Both the position numbers and the translations under genes were made by a program. Positions 33,022-41,287 of a DNA stretch of 64,000 nt are shown piece by piece. This DNA comes from Coriobacteriaceae bacterium (GTDB lineage: Bacteria; Actinomycetota; Coriobacteriia; Coriobacteriales; Coriobacteriaceae), in contig SUUG01000015.1 in NCBI GenBank assembly GCA_015062655.1, positions 62,001 to 126,000 on the forward strand, in the 5' to 3' direction. Under the pieces are notes generated by a model that saw only the letters and a list, made by a program, of their open reading frames with translations, was not told where the DNA came from and did not search any database. The stretch's first letter is position 1, and each line of letters starts with the position of its first letter.

Positions 33022-35670
33022 TTAGAACCCACCTCCGAGCTCCTCGTCGGTCAAGGGGCCCTCAAGCGCCTCGAGCGCCTGCAGGCCTTCCATATCGAGG
33101 AGCACCTCGCGCGGCTTGGAGCCGTCGGGCGGCCCCACCACGCCCTTCTCCTCGAGCATGTCCATGATACGCCCTGCGCGCGCGTAGCCCACCTTGAGGC
33201 GGCGCTGCAGGCCGGAAGTCGAGCCGAGCTGGGAGTCGACGACGATGCGCGCCGCATCCCACAGCAGCGGGTCGTCCTCGGCTGGCGCGTCTGCCGCGCC
33301 GGCTCCTCCCCCGCCCATGGCGGCGGGCGCCGCGGCCGAGAGGATCTCCTCATGGTACTCGGCGGCGCTGTGCTCCTTCACGAAGTCTACGACCGACACG
33401 ATCTCCTCGTCAGAGACGTAGCAGCCCTGGATGCGCTTGGGCTTGCCCCAGTCGACGCGCGAGAAGAGCATGTCGCCCTGGCCGGTGAGCTTCTCCGCCC
33501 CGGTCTGGTCGAGGATGACGCGCGAGTCGATGCCCGTGGCCACCGTGAGGCCGATGCGGTTCGTGATGTTGGCCTTGATGAGGCCGGTGACGACGTTCGA
33601 GCTCGGGCGCTGGGTGGCCACGATCATGTGAATGCCCGCCGCGCGGCCCAGCTGGGCGATGCGCACGATCGAGGCCTCGACGTCCTTGCCGGCCACCATC
33701 ATGAGGTCGGAGAGCTCGTCGATGACGATCACGAGGTAGGGCATCTTGGCGGGCGGGTTGTCGTACTTCTCGAACTCGCCGGCGGCCTGCTTCTCGTTGA
33801 AGGTCGCGATCTTGCGGACGCCGATGCGCTCGAAGATCTTGAGGCGCCGCTCCATCTCCGAGACGGCCCACTGCAGCGCGCTTGCCGCCTGCTTGGGCTC
33901 GGTCACGACGGGGACGTACAGGTGCGGCAGGCCGTCGTAGGGGGCGAACTCCACGCGCTTGGGGTCGATCATGATGAGCCGCACGTCCTCCGGGAACGTG
34001 CGCATGAGCAGCGACATCACGATGGAGCTGATGACGACCGACTTGCCCGAGCCGGTGGTGCCGGCGATCAGGAGGTGCGGCATCTTGGCGAGGTCGGCGA
34101 CCATCGGCGCGCCCTCGGCGTCGCGGCCGAGGGCGAACTCGAGCGGGCCGCCTCCCACGTAGGGCAGGATGTCGCCGAAGCTCACGGTCTGGCGCGTGCG
34201 GTTGGGGATCTCGATGCCCACGAGCGAGGTGCCCGGGATGGGCGCGAAGATGCGCACCGAGTCGGTGGCGAGGGTCAGGGCGATGTCGTCCTCGAGACTG
34301 TTGATGCGGCTCACGCGCTCGCCCTCGCCGGGTTGGATCTTGAAGGTCGTGACCGTGGGGCCGGCGATCCAACCCACCACGCCCGAGCGCAGCCCGAACT
34401 CCTGCAGGGTCGACTGGAGGGAGGACGCGGTCTGCTCGAGCTCCTTGCTCGTCGAGGCCGACTTGCCCGAAGCGGGGTTGTGCCGAAGCATCGAGGCCGG
34501 CGGCAGCTGGCGCTCGGGATCCTCGCCGTCCTCGGACGCGGCATCGGCAGATGCGGTTCTCGCGGCGGCGGGAGCGAGGAAGGCCGGGATGGGGCGCTGC
34601 TCGCCCGTGCTCGCGTCGAGGACGCGCGCCGGCTCCTCGACGCGCTTGCGCGGGGCGCGGGCCTTCGCGGGCGCGGGGGCGTCCGAGCCCGCGGGCGCCG
34701 GCGCCGCGAAGGGGGGCTCCTCGGGATCGTCCGCATCGGCGGCCGCGGCCGGCGCTGGCGCCTTGTGCTCGGGGATGGGTATGAGCGTGGTCTTGGCCTC
34801 CTCGGCGGCGACGGCCGCGGAGAGGTCCACGAAGGGGTCCTCCTCAGGCTCGTCGTCGGCGAGCACGGTCGTCTCACGGTTGCCGAGGTAGGTGGTCTCC
34901 TGCGTGCCGGCGTCGGCGTCCTCGTCGAGAAGCGAGCGCTGGCGGGGGCGCGCCTGGCGCGGGGTGGCCGGGGCCCCGGCGGGCTCGCCCCAGGGCCGGT
35001 CGTTCACGTCCACGCGGCGGCGGGCCGCGATCGCGCGGGCGCGCTCGGCGGCGCCCTGCACCACGTCGGAGATGGAGAAGCCAATGATCACGAGGCCGAG
35101 GACGCCGACGCCGACGGCGATGATGAAGGAGATGACCTTGCCGAGCGCCCCTTGCAGCGCGCTCGCCACGAAGGCGCCGAGGTAGCCGCCGGAGGAGGCG
35201 AGGTTGTCGGGCGCGAACATCGCCCGGGTGCCGAGGTCGGTGCCGGGCACCGCGAGCGACAGCGAGGTCAGCACCGCGATGAAGATGAGGGCCGCGCCCG
35301 CGACGGTGCGCGCCGAGACGGGAAGGCCGCCCCGCAAGAACAGCAGGGCGGCGACGGCGAGCAGCGCGAACGGGAGCACGTAGGCGCCCAGTCCGAATCC
35401 GAGGTGGTAGAAGCCGGCCACGGCCGCGGTGACGGGCGCCGTGGCGGGAGCGATGACGGCGATCAGGGACGCGAGCGCGATGACGGCGATGATGACGCCC
35501 GCGATGTCGCGGCCGGCGCCCTCGCCGAGCAGGGGCGCGAGCTCCGGCTTCGGCTCGGTGGCAGCGCGGCCCGCGTTCGCGCGCAGGCCGGCTCCGCCCT
35601 TGGCCTTCGCGGCCGATGCGCGCTTGCCGGAGTTGGCCGAGCGCTTTCGCGATCCCCCTGAAGACGCCAC
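33022..35670 (-). CDS. ftsK: DNA translocase FtsK/SpoIIIE
   Basis: Membrane-anchored ATPase that moves chromosome ends through the division septum. The 882-residue protein has a basic N-terminus, four membrane helices (about 50-200), a disordered Ala/Pro/Glu-rich linker (about 200-400), the motor with Walker A GTTGSGKS, Walker B LIMIDPKRVEF and IVIDELSDLM, the SSNVVTGLIKANI segment, and a C-terminal gamma winged helix (RRLKVGYARAGRIMDMLEEKGVVGP) that reads KOPS-like sequences. It begins one base after rnj and abuts the RodZ-like gene. Confidence 0.96.
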   Translation of the reverse strand: MASSGGSRKRSANSGKRASAAKAKGGAGLRANAGRAATEPKPELAPLLGEGAGRDIAGVIIAVIALASLIAVIAPATAPVTAAVAGFYHLGFGLGAYVLPFALLAVAALLFLRGGLPVSARTVAGAALIFIAVLTSLSLAVPGTDLGTRAMFAPDNLASSGGYLGAFVASALQGALGKVISFIIAVGVGVLGLVIIGFSISDVVQGAAERARAIAARRRVDVNDRPWGEPAGAPATPRQARPRQRSLLDEDADAGTQETTYLGNRETTVLADDEPEEDPFVDLSAAVAAEEAKTTLIPIPEHKAPAPAAAADADDPEEPPFAAPAPAGSDAPAPAKARAPRKRVEEPARVLDASTGEQRPIPAFLAPAAARTASADAASEDGEDPERQLPPASMLRHNPASGKSASTSKELEQTASSLQSTLQEFGLRSGVVGWIAGPTVTTFKIQPGEGERVSRINSLEDDIALTLATDSVRIFAPIPGTSLVGIEIPNRTRQTVSFGDILPYVGGGPLEFALGRDAEGAPMVADLAKMPHLLIAGTTGSGKSVVISSIVMSLLMRTFPEDVRLIMIDPKRVEFAPYDGLPHLYVPVVTEPKQAASALQWAVSEMERRLKIFERIGVRKIATFNEKQAAGEFEKYDNPPAKMPYLVIVIDELSDLMMVAGKDVEASIVRIAQLGRAAGIHMIVATQRPSSNVVTGLIKANITNRIGLTVATGIDSRVILDQTGAEKLTGQGDMLFSRVDWGKPKRIQGCYVSDEEIVSVVDFVKEHSAAEYHEEILSAAAPAAMGGGGAGAADAPAEDDPLLWDAARIVVDSQLGSTSGLQRRLKVGYARAGRIMDMLEEKGVVGPPDGSKPREVLLDMEGLQALEALEGPLTDEELGGGF

Positions 35671-35671
35671 G

Positions 35672-37378
35672 TTAGACCTCCATCAGCACGGGGATGATCA
35701 TCGGACGGGTCTTCGTGCGGTTCCAGATGAAGTTGGAGAACGAGTCGCGCACGGCCTTGCGCAGGGCGTCCGTGCCGCTCGCGGTGAAGTTGAACTTGCC
35801 CTTGTCGATGGTCTTCTTGATGGCGTCCGTGGCGTCGGCGACGAACTCGTCGTCGATCGTGAAGGGCACGCCGCGTGCGGAGAAGTCGACGGCGTCGATG
35901 CGCTTGCGCTTGAGCGAGACCACGGCCACGGCCGTGACCATGCCGTCGTTGGCCAGGCGCTGGCGGTCACGCAGGACGATGGGGTCGGCGTCGCCGATGC
36001 GCAGGCCGTCGACGTAGACCACGCCCGAGCCGATCGGGGTGCCGGGGCGCACCTGGCCGCCGCGCATCTCGAGGGGCTCGCCGTTGTCCATGATGAAGAT
36101 GCGCTCGCGCGGGATCCCCATCTGGGCGCCCAGGCGCGCGTGCGCCCGCAGGTGCACGGCCTCGCCGTGGACGGGCATGAAGAACTTCGGCTGGGTCATG
36201 GCGAGCATGAGCTTGAGCTCCTCCTGGCTGCCGTGGCCGGAGACGTGCACGAGGGCGCGGCTCTTGTCCACCACGTCGCAGCCGAGCTTGGCCAGGCTGT
36301 TGATGACCTGGGCCACGGCCTTCTCGTTGCCGGGGACCGGCGTGGCAGACAGGATCACGGTGTCGCCCTCATGGATCGAGAGGGTCTTGTGCTCGCCGTT
36401 GGCCATGCGGGAGAGCGCCGAGAGCGGCTCGCCCTGGGACCCGGTGCACATGACGACGATCTTCTCCTCCGGGATGCCGTTGATCTCGAAGGCGTCGATG
36501 AGGTCCTCCTCATCGATCTTGAGGTAGCCGAGCTCGCGAGCCACGCGGGTGTTCGTGAGCATCGAGCGGCCCGTGACCACGATCTTGCGGCCGCAGGCGC
36601 GGGCCGCGTCGCAGATCTGCTGCAGGCGGTGGATCTGGCTCGAGAAGGTCGCGACGAAGACGCGACCCTGGGCGTTCTTGATGGTCTCGAACAGCGACGG
36701 GCCCACGGAGGCCTCGGAGGGCGTGAAGCCCGGGCGCGTGGCGTTCGTGGAATCGGAGAGCAGAAGGTCGATGCCCTCGGCGCCGAAGCGCGAGATCGCG
36801 GCGTAGTCGGGGCGGACGCCGTCGATGGGCGTCTGGTCGAACTTGTAGTCGCCCGTGTGGAAGACCGTCCCCTGAGGCGTCTTGATGCGCAAGGAGAAGG
36901 CGCCCGGGATCGAGTGGGTGATGGAGACGAAGTCGACGCGGAAGCGGCCGAGGTTGACGTGGGACCCGCCCGTGACCTCGTGGAACTTCTGCCCGCGGAT
37001 GCGGAACTCGGCGATCTTGCCCTCGATCATGCCCAGGGTGAGCTTGCTCGAGAAGATGGGGACCTTGTTGTTGAGGTCCTTCAGGAGGTAGGGCAGGGCG
37101 CCGATGTGGTCCTCGTGGCCGTGGGTGATCACGATGCCGCGGAGCTTGTGCTCGTTCTCGAGCACGTAGGTGTAGTCGGGCAGGACGAGGTCGATGCCGG
37201 GCTGGTTGTCGTCGGGGAACATGAGGCCGGCGTCGACGAGAATCATGTCGTCACCGAGCTCGTAGGCCGTCATGTTCTTGCCGATGCCGTCAAGGCCTCC
37301 GAGCGGGATGATGCGAAGGGGCGCCCCGCCCTTCTTTCGGGTGGCGGCCTTCGTCTTGGGGTTCTTCGTTGTGGTCAT
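35672..37378 (-). CDS. rnj: Ribonuclease J
   Basis: Metallo-beta-lactamase-fold RNase with 5' exonuclease and endonuclease activity in mRNA decay and rRNA maturation. The 568-residue protein has the beta-CASP arrangement: HGHEDHIG (residues 86-93), further metal ligands in THSIPGAFSL and HTGDYKFD, the beta-CASP region, and the motif VHVSGHGSQEEL followed by FFMPVHGE. ATG at 37378 is the family-like start; the frame is open to 37591. An extended -10 promoter and a leader hairpin lie upstream. With RNase Y and PNPase also in this window, a Firmicute-style decay set is encoded. Confidence 0.96.
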   Translation of the reverse strand: MTTTKNPKTKAATRKKGGAPLRIIPLGGLDGIGKNMTAYELGDDMILVDAGLMFPDDNQPGIDLVLPDYTYVLENEHKLRGIVITHGHEDHIGALPYLLKDLNNKVPIFSSKLTLGMIEGKIAEFRIRGQKFHEVTGGSHVNLGRFRVDFVSITHSIPGAFSLRIKTPQGTVFHTGDYKFDQTPIDGVRPDYAAISRFGAEGIDLLLSDSTNATRPGFTPSEASVGPSLFETIKNAQGRVFVATFSSQIHRLQQICDAARACGRKIVVTGRSMLTNTRVARELGYLKIDEEDLIDAFEINGIPEEKIVVMCTGSQGEPLSALSRMANGEHKTLSIHEGDTVILSATPVPGNEKAVAQVINSLAKLGCDVVDKSRALVHVSGHGSQEELKLMLAMTQPKFFMPVHGEAVHLRAHARLGAQMGIPRERIFIMDNGEPLEMRGGQVRPGTPIGSGVVYVDGLRIGDADPIVLRDRQRLANDGMVTAVAVVSLKRKRIDAVDFSARGVPFTIDDEFVADATDAIKKTIDKGKFNFTASGTDALRKAVRDSFSNFIWNRTKTRPMIIPVLMEV

Positions 37379-37417
37379 GAGTCGAAATACGTTCCTTTCG
37401 TCTGGGGATCTCTGAAA

Positions 37418-37435
37418 ACGGCGGGAGCCCGCCGT
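37418..37435 (-). promoter_or_regulatory. Hairpin in the rnj 5' leader
   Basis: ACGGCGGG and CCCGCCGT form an eight-pair inverted repeat separated by AG, so the real loop is probably six bases. It lies 40 bases before the rnj ATG without a U-tract and may protect or regulate the message. Confidence 0.45.
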
Positions 37436-37491
37436 CAAACCGATCGATTTTCGCTCGCAGGGCAGCGTGCATGATGCGAGCACTTTGAACA

Positions 37492-37500
37492 AGTATAGCA
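37492..37500 (-). promoter_or_regulatory. Extended -10 promoter of rnj
   Basis: On the - strand TGCTATACT gives an extended -10 (TGn plus TATACT). The upstream side is GC-rich without a -35, consistent with an extended -10 promoter. The leader would be about 107 bases. Confidence 0.55.
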
Positions 37501-37650
37501 AGCGGGCGGGGGCGATGGGCCCCGCCCCGAGCGATCCCCCTCTATGTACCGAATCTACGGAGTACGCTGTCACGCGGTGTCGACCGCTCACCGGCCGTGT
37601 TCAACCGTTCGGGATATAACGCGAAGATGTTGTTAAAATAACAGAAAACA

Positions 37651-37665
37651 ATAATAGACTATTAT
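37651..37665. promoter_or_regulatory. Small AT palindrome, possible operator or -10 region
   Basis: ATAATAG and CTATTAT flank a single A. It lies 34 bases before the short ORF at 37699 and overlaps several possible -10 sequences; TTGTTA at 37630 could serve as a -35. Confidence 0.4.
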
Positions 37666-37698
37666 ATGTCTTGACCCGCAGCAGAAGGAGGAATGAAG

Positions 37699-37806
37699 AT
37701 GATTACTCGTCGACAGCTTCTCGGTGCAGGGGCAGAGTCAGTTTTATCTATTATATCTCATAACTATGACTCACACGAGCAGTTCAACTCCATTTCAACC
37801 TACTGA
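37699..37806 (+). CDS. Short AT-rich ORF with a twin-arginine-like start (remnant or small peptide)
   Basis: Thirty-five codons from ATG 37699 to TGA 37806. The product begins MITRRQLLGAGAES, which resembles the start of a twin-arginine (Tat) signal peptide, but the hydrophobic core and cleavage site that should follow are absent and the rest is polar. The ribosome binding site AAGGAGGA (37685-37692) is ideal, six bases away; an ATG at 37693 is also in frame but touches that site. Codons such as TTA, ATA and AGT-free runs of A/T differ strongly from neighbours. It could be the decayed start of an exported protein, or a small peptide encoded ahead of the 37822 gene. Confidence 0.5.
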   Translation: MITRRQLLGAGAESVLSIISHNYDSHEQFNSISTY

Positions 37807-37821
37807 CAGATCGGTGTCATT

Positions 37822-38184
37822 ATGAAATCGTTCGCACGGGCGATCTACGTCCTCTGCCTTCTGGGAACGACCGTGGGGGCCTCGATAACGCCCCCTGAAT
37901 ACTGGATTCTCCTCCTCATACCGCTCGCCGCAGGCACCGCGGCCGCGCTCATCGTCGACCGGGTGGGTGCGCTGGATTCGGCATCCTGCCTCATGCTGCT
38001 CGGCCTTGCCGGGACGAGGCTGGCCGGCCACATCCTGATCGGGGCGGCGCTTATGGTTCCGGCCCTGCTCGGCGTCGTGTACGCCATAGGGGCCCACCGC
38101 AAGGGCGCGGCGCTCGATCCCCGTGCGGGTCTGGCGATGCTCGCCCTCGATGCGGCCGCGGGTGTGGTCTCCGCCCTCATCTGA
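37822..38184 (+). CDS. Small integral membrane protein, unknown function
   Basis: A 120-residue, strongly hydrophobic protein with about four membrane segments (roughly 5-22, 28-46, 53-88 as two, and 103-119). The loops are short with few charges (one VDRVGALD and one GAHRKGAALDPR loop). I do not recognise a family. Codon use is the normal GC-rich type, unlike the short ORF 15 bases upstream. No clear ribosome binding site precedes the ATG, so it may depend on the upstream ORF for translation. It is the only + strand gene between 19.8 and 53 kb and ends at a hairpin shared with pnp. Confidence 0.6.
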   Translation: MKSFARAIYVLCLLGTTVGASITPPEYWILLLIPLAAGTAAALIVDRVGALDSASCLMLLGLAGTRLAGHILIGAALMVPALLGVVYAIGAHRKGAALDPRAGLAMLALDAAAGVVSALI

Positions 38185-38213
38185 GCATCGCCCGGCAATC
38201 TGCTGGAACATAA

Positions 38214-38252
38214 CGGAGCCGCCCCTCGCACCGATAGCGAGGAGCGGCTCCG
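38214..38252. terminator. Hairpin between the membrane-protein gene and pnp
   Basis: CGGAGCCGCCCCTCGC (38214-38229) and GCGAGGAGCGGCTCCG (38237-38252) pair over 16 positions with one mismatch. The two genes converge here; U-tracts are absent on both sides. Confidence 0.6.
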
Positions 38253-38272
38253 CCTGCCGATGAGGCCGGAGC

Positions 38273-40507
38273 CTAGGCGTCGTGGCGGCGACGCGGACGG
38301 CGGCCGCCGTTGTCGCCGGGGCTGCGGCGCGGACGGTCCTCGCCGCGGTCGGCGCGCGGACGACGCTCATGGCGCTCCCCGCCCGCTCGCCCGCCGTCGG
38401 CCGACCCCGCCGGCCCCTCGGGCTTGTTCAGGCGGTCGAGCGAGATCTTGCCGCGGTCGTCGACCTCGATGACCTCGACCTCGACCTCGTCGCCGACGTT
38501 CAGCACGTCCTCGACCTTCTCCACGCGGCCCTTGGCGACGCGGGAGATGTGCAGCAGGCCGTCCTTGCCGGGCAGCAGGTTCACGAAGGCGCCGAAGGGC
38601 TGGATGGAGACGACGCGGCCGGTGTAGACCTCGCCGACCTCGGGCACCTTGACAATGAGCTGGATGCGCTCGACGGCGGCCTCCACGCTCTCGCCCACGC
38701 CGCCGACGTAGACGGTGCCGTCCTCCTGGATGTCGACGGAAGCGCCCGTCTCATCCTGGATGCCGCGGATGACCTTGCCGCCCGAGCCGATGACCTCGCG
38801 GATCTTGTCGACGGGCACGGAGATGGAGACGATGCGCGGGGCCGTGGGGCGCGTCTCGGCGCGCGGGCCCTCGATCTGCTCGAGCATCTTGTCGAGGATG
38901 AACGCGCGGCCCTCCTTGGCTTGGGCGAGGGCCTGCGAGAGGATCTCAAAGGTGAGGCCCGTGGCCTTGTTGTCCATCTGCAGGGCCGTGATGCCCTGCT
39001 CGGTGCCGCAGACCTTGAAGTCCATGTCGCCGAGGAAGTCCTCGACACCCTGGATGTCGGAGAGAACGACCGTGGCGCCCTCCTCCTGGATGAGGCCCAT
39101 GGCGATGCCGGAGACGGGGCGCTTGAGCGGCACGCCGCCGTCCATGAGGGCCAGGCAGCTGCCGCAGGCGCTCGCCATGGAGCTCGAGCCGTTCGACTCC
39201 ATGACGTCGGAGACGACGCGCAGGGCGTAGGGGAACTCGTTCTCATCGGGCAGCACGGGCAGAAGCGCGCGCTCGGCGAGGTTGCCGTGGCCGATCTCAC
39301 GGCGCTTCGGCGCACCCATGCGGCCGGTCTCGCCGGTGCAGTAGGGCGGGAAGTTGTACTGGTGCATGTAGCGCTTGCCGTCGACGGGCTCGATGGTGTC
39401 CAGGCGCTGGCCCTCGTTGAGCATGCCGAGAGAGAGCACGGAGAGCACCTGGGTCTGCCCGCGCTGGAACAGGCCGGAGCCGTGGACCAGCGGCAGGTAG
39501 CCGGGCTTCACCATGATCGGGCGGATCTCATCGGCCGCGCGGCCGTCGACGCGCTCGCCGGTCTCGACGACCATCGTGCGCATGGCCTGCTTCTCGAGCT
39601 TCTTGAGCTGGACGGGGATGTCGCGCTCCCACGTCGCCTGCTCGTCCTCGGTGAACTCGGCGCGGATGGCCTCCTTGAGCGCGGCCACCTTGTCCTGGCG
39701 GGCGAGCTTGTCGGCGTCGCGCAGGGCCTTAGCCATCTCGTCGTAGTGGGCGAAGACGCGCTCGTGGACCTCCTCGGAGGGGACGTCGAGCGGGTACTCG
39801 CGCTTGACGATCGCGCCGTTCACGCGCTCCCACTCCTCGACGAAGGAGAGCTGGGCGTCGCAGAAGGCGCCGATGGCCTCCTGGCCGAAGCGCATGGCCT
39901 CGAGCATGTCCTCCTCGGAGATCTCATCGGCGCCGGCCTCCACCATGGAGATGAAGTCGCGGGTGCCGGCGAGCTCGAGGTCGAGGTCGGAGTTCTCGCG
40001 CTCCTCGTAGGTGGGGTTCACGATGAGCTCGCGCGTGTCGCGGTCGCGGCCGATGCGCACGCAGGCGAGCGGGCCCTCGAAGGGGACGCCGCCGAGCGTC
40101 ATGGCCAGCGAGGCGCCCATGGTGCAGATCACGTCGATGGGGTTCACCTGGTCGGCGACGAGCGAGGTGGCCACGATCTGGACCTCGTTGCGGAAGCCGT
40201 CGGGGAAGCTCGGGCGGATGGGGCGGTCGATCATGCGGGCCGTGAGCGTGGCCTTGTCAGACGCGCGGCCCTCGCGCTTGAGGTAGCCGCCGGGGATGCG
40301 GCCCACGGCGTACATCTTCTCGGCGAAGTCGACCGTGAGCGGGAAGAAGTCGTAGTTCTTCCGCTCCTTGGAGACGACCACCGTGGTGAGCGCCGTGGTG
40401 TCGCCCTGCTTGACGAGGGCGGCTCCGGTGGCCTGCTTGGCGAGCTCACCGGACTCGAGCGTGTAGGTCTTCCCGTACAGCTCGAAGGTCTTGGATACGA
40501 GTGTCAT
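38273..40507 (-). CDS. pnp: Polyribonucleotide nucleotidyltransferase (PNPase)
   Basis: Phosphorolytic 3'-to-5' exoribonuclease of mRNA decay. The 744-residue protein has two RNase PH domains (the first starting SKTFELYGKTYTLESGELA, the second VHGSGLFQRGQTQVLS), a KH domain with VIGSGGKVIRGIQDETGA, an S1 domain with GEVYTGRVVSIQPFGAFVN, and a C-terminal tail of about 40 residues rich in R, G, D and E. ATG at 40507 follows a GAGAGGAA site. Two leader hairpins precede it, and rpsO lies directly upstream, an order shared with many bacteria. Confidence 0.97.
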   Translation of the reverse strand: MTLVSKTFELYGKTYTLESGELAKQATGAALVKQGDTTALTTVVVSKERKNYDFFPLTVDFAEKMYAVGRIPGGYLKREGRASDKATLTARMIDRPIRPSFPDGFRNEVQIVATSLVADQVNPIDVICTMGASLAMTLGGVPFEGPLACVRIGRDRDTRELIVNPTYEERENSDLDLELAGTRDFISMVEAGADEISEEDMLEAMRFGQEAIGAFCDAQLSFVEEWERVNGAIVKREYPLDVPSEEVHERVFAHYDEMAKALRDADKLARQDKVAALKEAIRAEFTEDEQATWERDIPVQLKKLEKQAMRTMVVETGERVDGRAADEIRPIMVKPGYLPLVHGSGLFQRGQTQVLSVLSLGMLNEGQRLDTIEPVDGKRYMHQYNFPPYCTGETGRMGAPKRREIGHGNLAERALLPVLPDENEFPYALRVVSDVMESNGSSSMASACGSCLALMDGGVPLKRPVSGIAMGLIQEEGATVVLSDIQGVEDFLGDMDFKVCGTEQGITALQMDNKATGLTFEILSQALAQAKEGRAFILDKMLEQIEGPRAETRPTAPRIVSISVPVDKIREVIGSGGKVIRGIQDETGASVDIQEDGTVYVGGVGESVEAAVERIQLIVKVPEVGEVYTGRVVSIQPFGAFVNLLPGKDGLLHISRVAKGRVEKVEDVLNVGDEVEVEVIEVDDRGKISLDRLNKPEGPAGSADGGRAGGERHERRPRADRGEDRPRRSPGDNGGRRPRRRHDA

Positions 40508-40521
40508 TGTTCCTCTCATCT

Positions 40522-40575
40522 CCGTGCGCCGCATCGCGCACGGGCTTCCTCATGCCCGGGCGTTCGCACCCGGGC
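40522..40575 (-). promoter_or_regulatory. Two stem-loops in the pnp leader
   Basis: CCGTGCGC/GCGCACGG (40522-40529, 40536-40543) and GCCCGGG/CCCGGGC (40554-40560, 40569-40575) form consecutive hairpins 15 to 68 bases before the pnp start, after the rpsO terminator. In Escherichia coli pnp is autoregulated through leader hairpins; the same here is inference. Confidence 0.5.
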
Positions 40576-40604
40576 GGTGTAGGGCGCGATTTTTCGGGCC
40601 CCCA

Positions 40605-40635
40605 CATGAAAAGGGGCGCGGTCTGCCCGCGCCCC
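40605..40635 (-). terminator. Terminator of rpsO
   Basis: GGGGCGCGG (40613-40621) and CCGCGCCCC (40627-40635) form a nine-pair stem. On the - strand it is followed by TTTTCATG, 18 bases after the rpsO stop. Confidence 0.8.
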
Positions 40636-40652
40636 TGCATGCACAACGTTCG

Positions 40653-40931
40653 CTACTGGATGTTGTCGCGGATGCCGAGTTCCTTGATGAGCTCACGGTA
40701 CTCGTTGATGTCCTTCTTCTTGATGTAGGACAGCAGGCGACGACGCTTACCGACGAGCATCAGCAGGCCGCGGCGGGTGTGGAAGTCCTTCTGGTGGGAC
40801 TTCATGTGCTCGGTCAGCTCCTTGATGCGGTCGGTCAGGATGGCGACCTGGACCTTGGAGTTGCCGGTGTCCTGCGCGTTCTTGCCGAACTTGGCGGTGA
40901 GCTCCGCCTTGCGCTCCTTGGAGATGGTCAT
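40653..40931 (-). CDS. rpsO: 30S ribosomal protein S15
   Basis: Primary 16S-rRNA-binding protein of the small subunit platform. The 92-residue product contains the S15 signature throughout: [51 protein letters not shown], and the terminal [13 protein letters not shown]. Length is normal (88-90 typical, plus a few N-terminal residues). An AAAGGTGG site precedes the ATG. It has a terminator before pnp, so the pair is only partly cotranscribed. A promoter with an extended -10 lies at about 41040. Confidence 0.98.
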   Translation of the reverse strand: MTISKERKAELTAKFGKNAQDTGNSKVQVAILTDRIKELTEHMKSHQKDFHTRRGLLMLVGKRRRLLSYIKKKDINEYRELIKELGIRDNIQ

Positions 40932-41035
40932 GGCGATCCACCTTTCTCATGACGGGGCAAAAGGGCCCCTGGATTCGCCCCGGACTGGGAGGCCGCCGGT
41001 GGAGCGGGCATCCAAGGTCGGGGTAGTACCGAGCC

Positions 41036-41062
41036 AGTGTAGCACATGGTCGACCCCGCCAA
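41036..41062 (-). promoter_or_regulatory. Promoter of rpsO
   Basis: On the - strand TGCTACACT supplies an extended -10 (TACACT at 41041-41036), with TTGGCG at 41062-41057 as a -35 at a short 15-base spacing (16 if TTTGGC is used). The leader would be about 98 bases. Confidence 0.5.
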
Positions 41063-41153
41063 AGGAAGCACACAGGTTGGAGCCGGCACGCGCGCGGGGC
41101 GAGGGGCGCGCGGTGGCACGGGAGCGGGTGCACAGGCGCCGACGGCGGCATGA

Positions 41154-41192
41154 GGGGTCGGTCTGACGAAAGCCCCCGCTGTGAACGTTCAC
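41154..41192 (-). repeat. Interspersed repeat copy A
   Basis: Read on the - strand: GTGAACGTTCAC, then a GGCGGGGACTT-like block (here AGCGGGGGCTTT), then GTCAGACCGACCCC. It is an inverted, imperfect copy of the unit at 41288-41323 and shares the GTGAACGTTCAC palindrome with copy B. Confidence 0.65.
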
Positions 41193-41203
41193 GGCGGGGA
41201 CTT
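41170..41203. repeat. Hairpin formed by copies A and B
   Basis: Seventeen-base arms centred between 41186 and 41187 match at 15 positions (AAGCCCCCGCTGTGAAC against AAGTCCCCGCCGTGAAC). There is no U-tract on either side. Confidence 0.7.
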
Positions 41204-41219
41204 ATGGCAAATCCCGTGC
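41181..41219 (+). repeat. Interspersed repeat copy B
   Basis: GTGAACGTTCAC followed by GGCGGGGACTT and then a diverged tail (ATGGCAAATCCC). Head-to-head with copy A, direct repeat with copy C. Confidence 0.6.
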
Positions 41220-41287
41220 ACCGAGCGTCAGTTTGCAGTACTTGAGATGTTCAAGAGGAGGCCGAAATCACGCAGGCGGTCGGATCG

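Larger units (their letters stand above)
37379..37698. other. Intergenic region between rnj and a short AT-rich ORF
   Basis: This 320-base gap holds the rnj leader (hairpin, extended -10), then a shift at about 37620 to AT-rich sequence with a small palindrome, and a strong AAGGAGGA ribosome binding site at 37685-37692. No larger gene is supported in either direction. Confidence 0.7.

Noticed and set aside
31660-35661. Open frame of about 1,333 codons on the + strand
   Set aside because: It is fully antisense to ftsK, the RodZ-like gene and yajQ. It is low in complexity (G, R, A, H rich) and explained by GC-rich third positions.
36882-40582. Long + strand frames over rnj and pnp
   Set aside because: These are antisense shadows of two well-defined RNases. 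Only 37699-37806 and 37822-38184 lie outside them with independent support.
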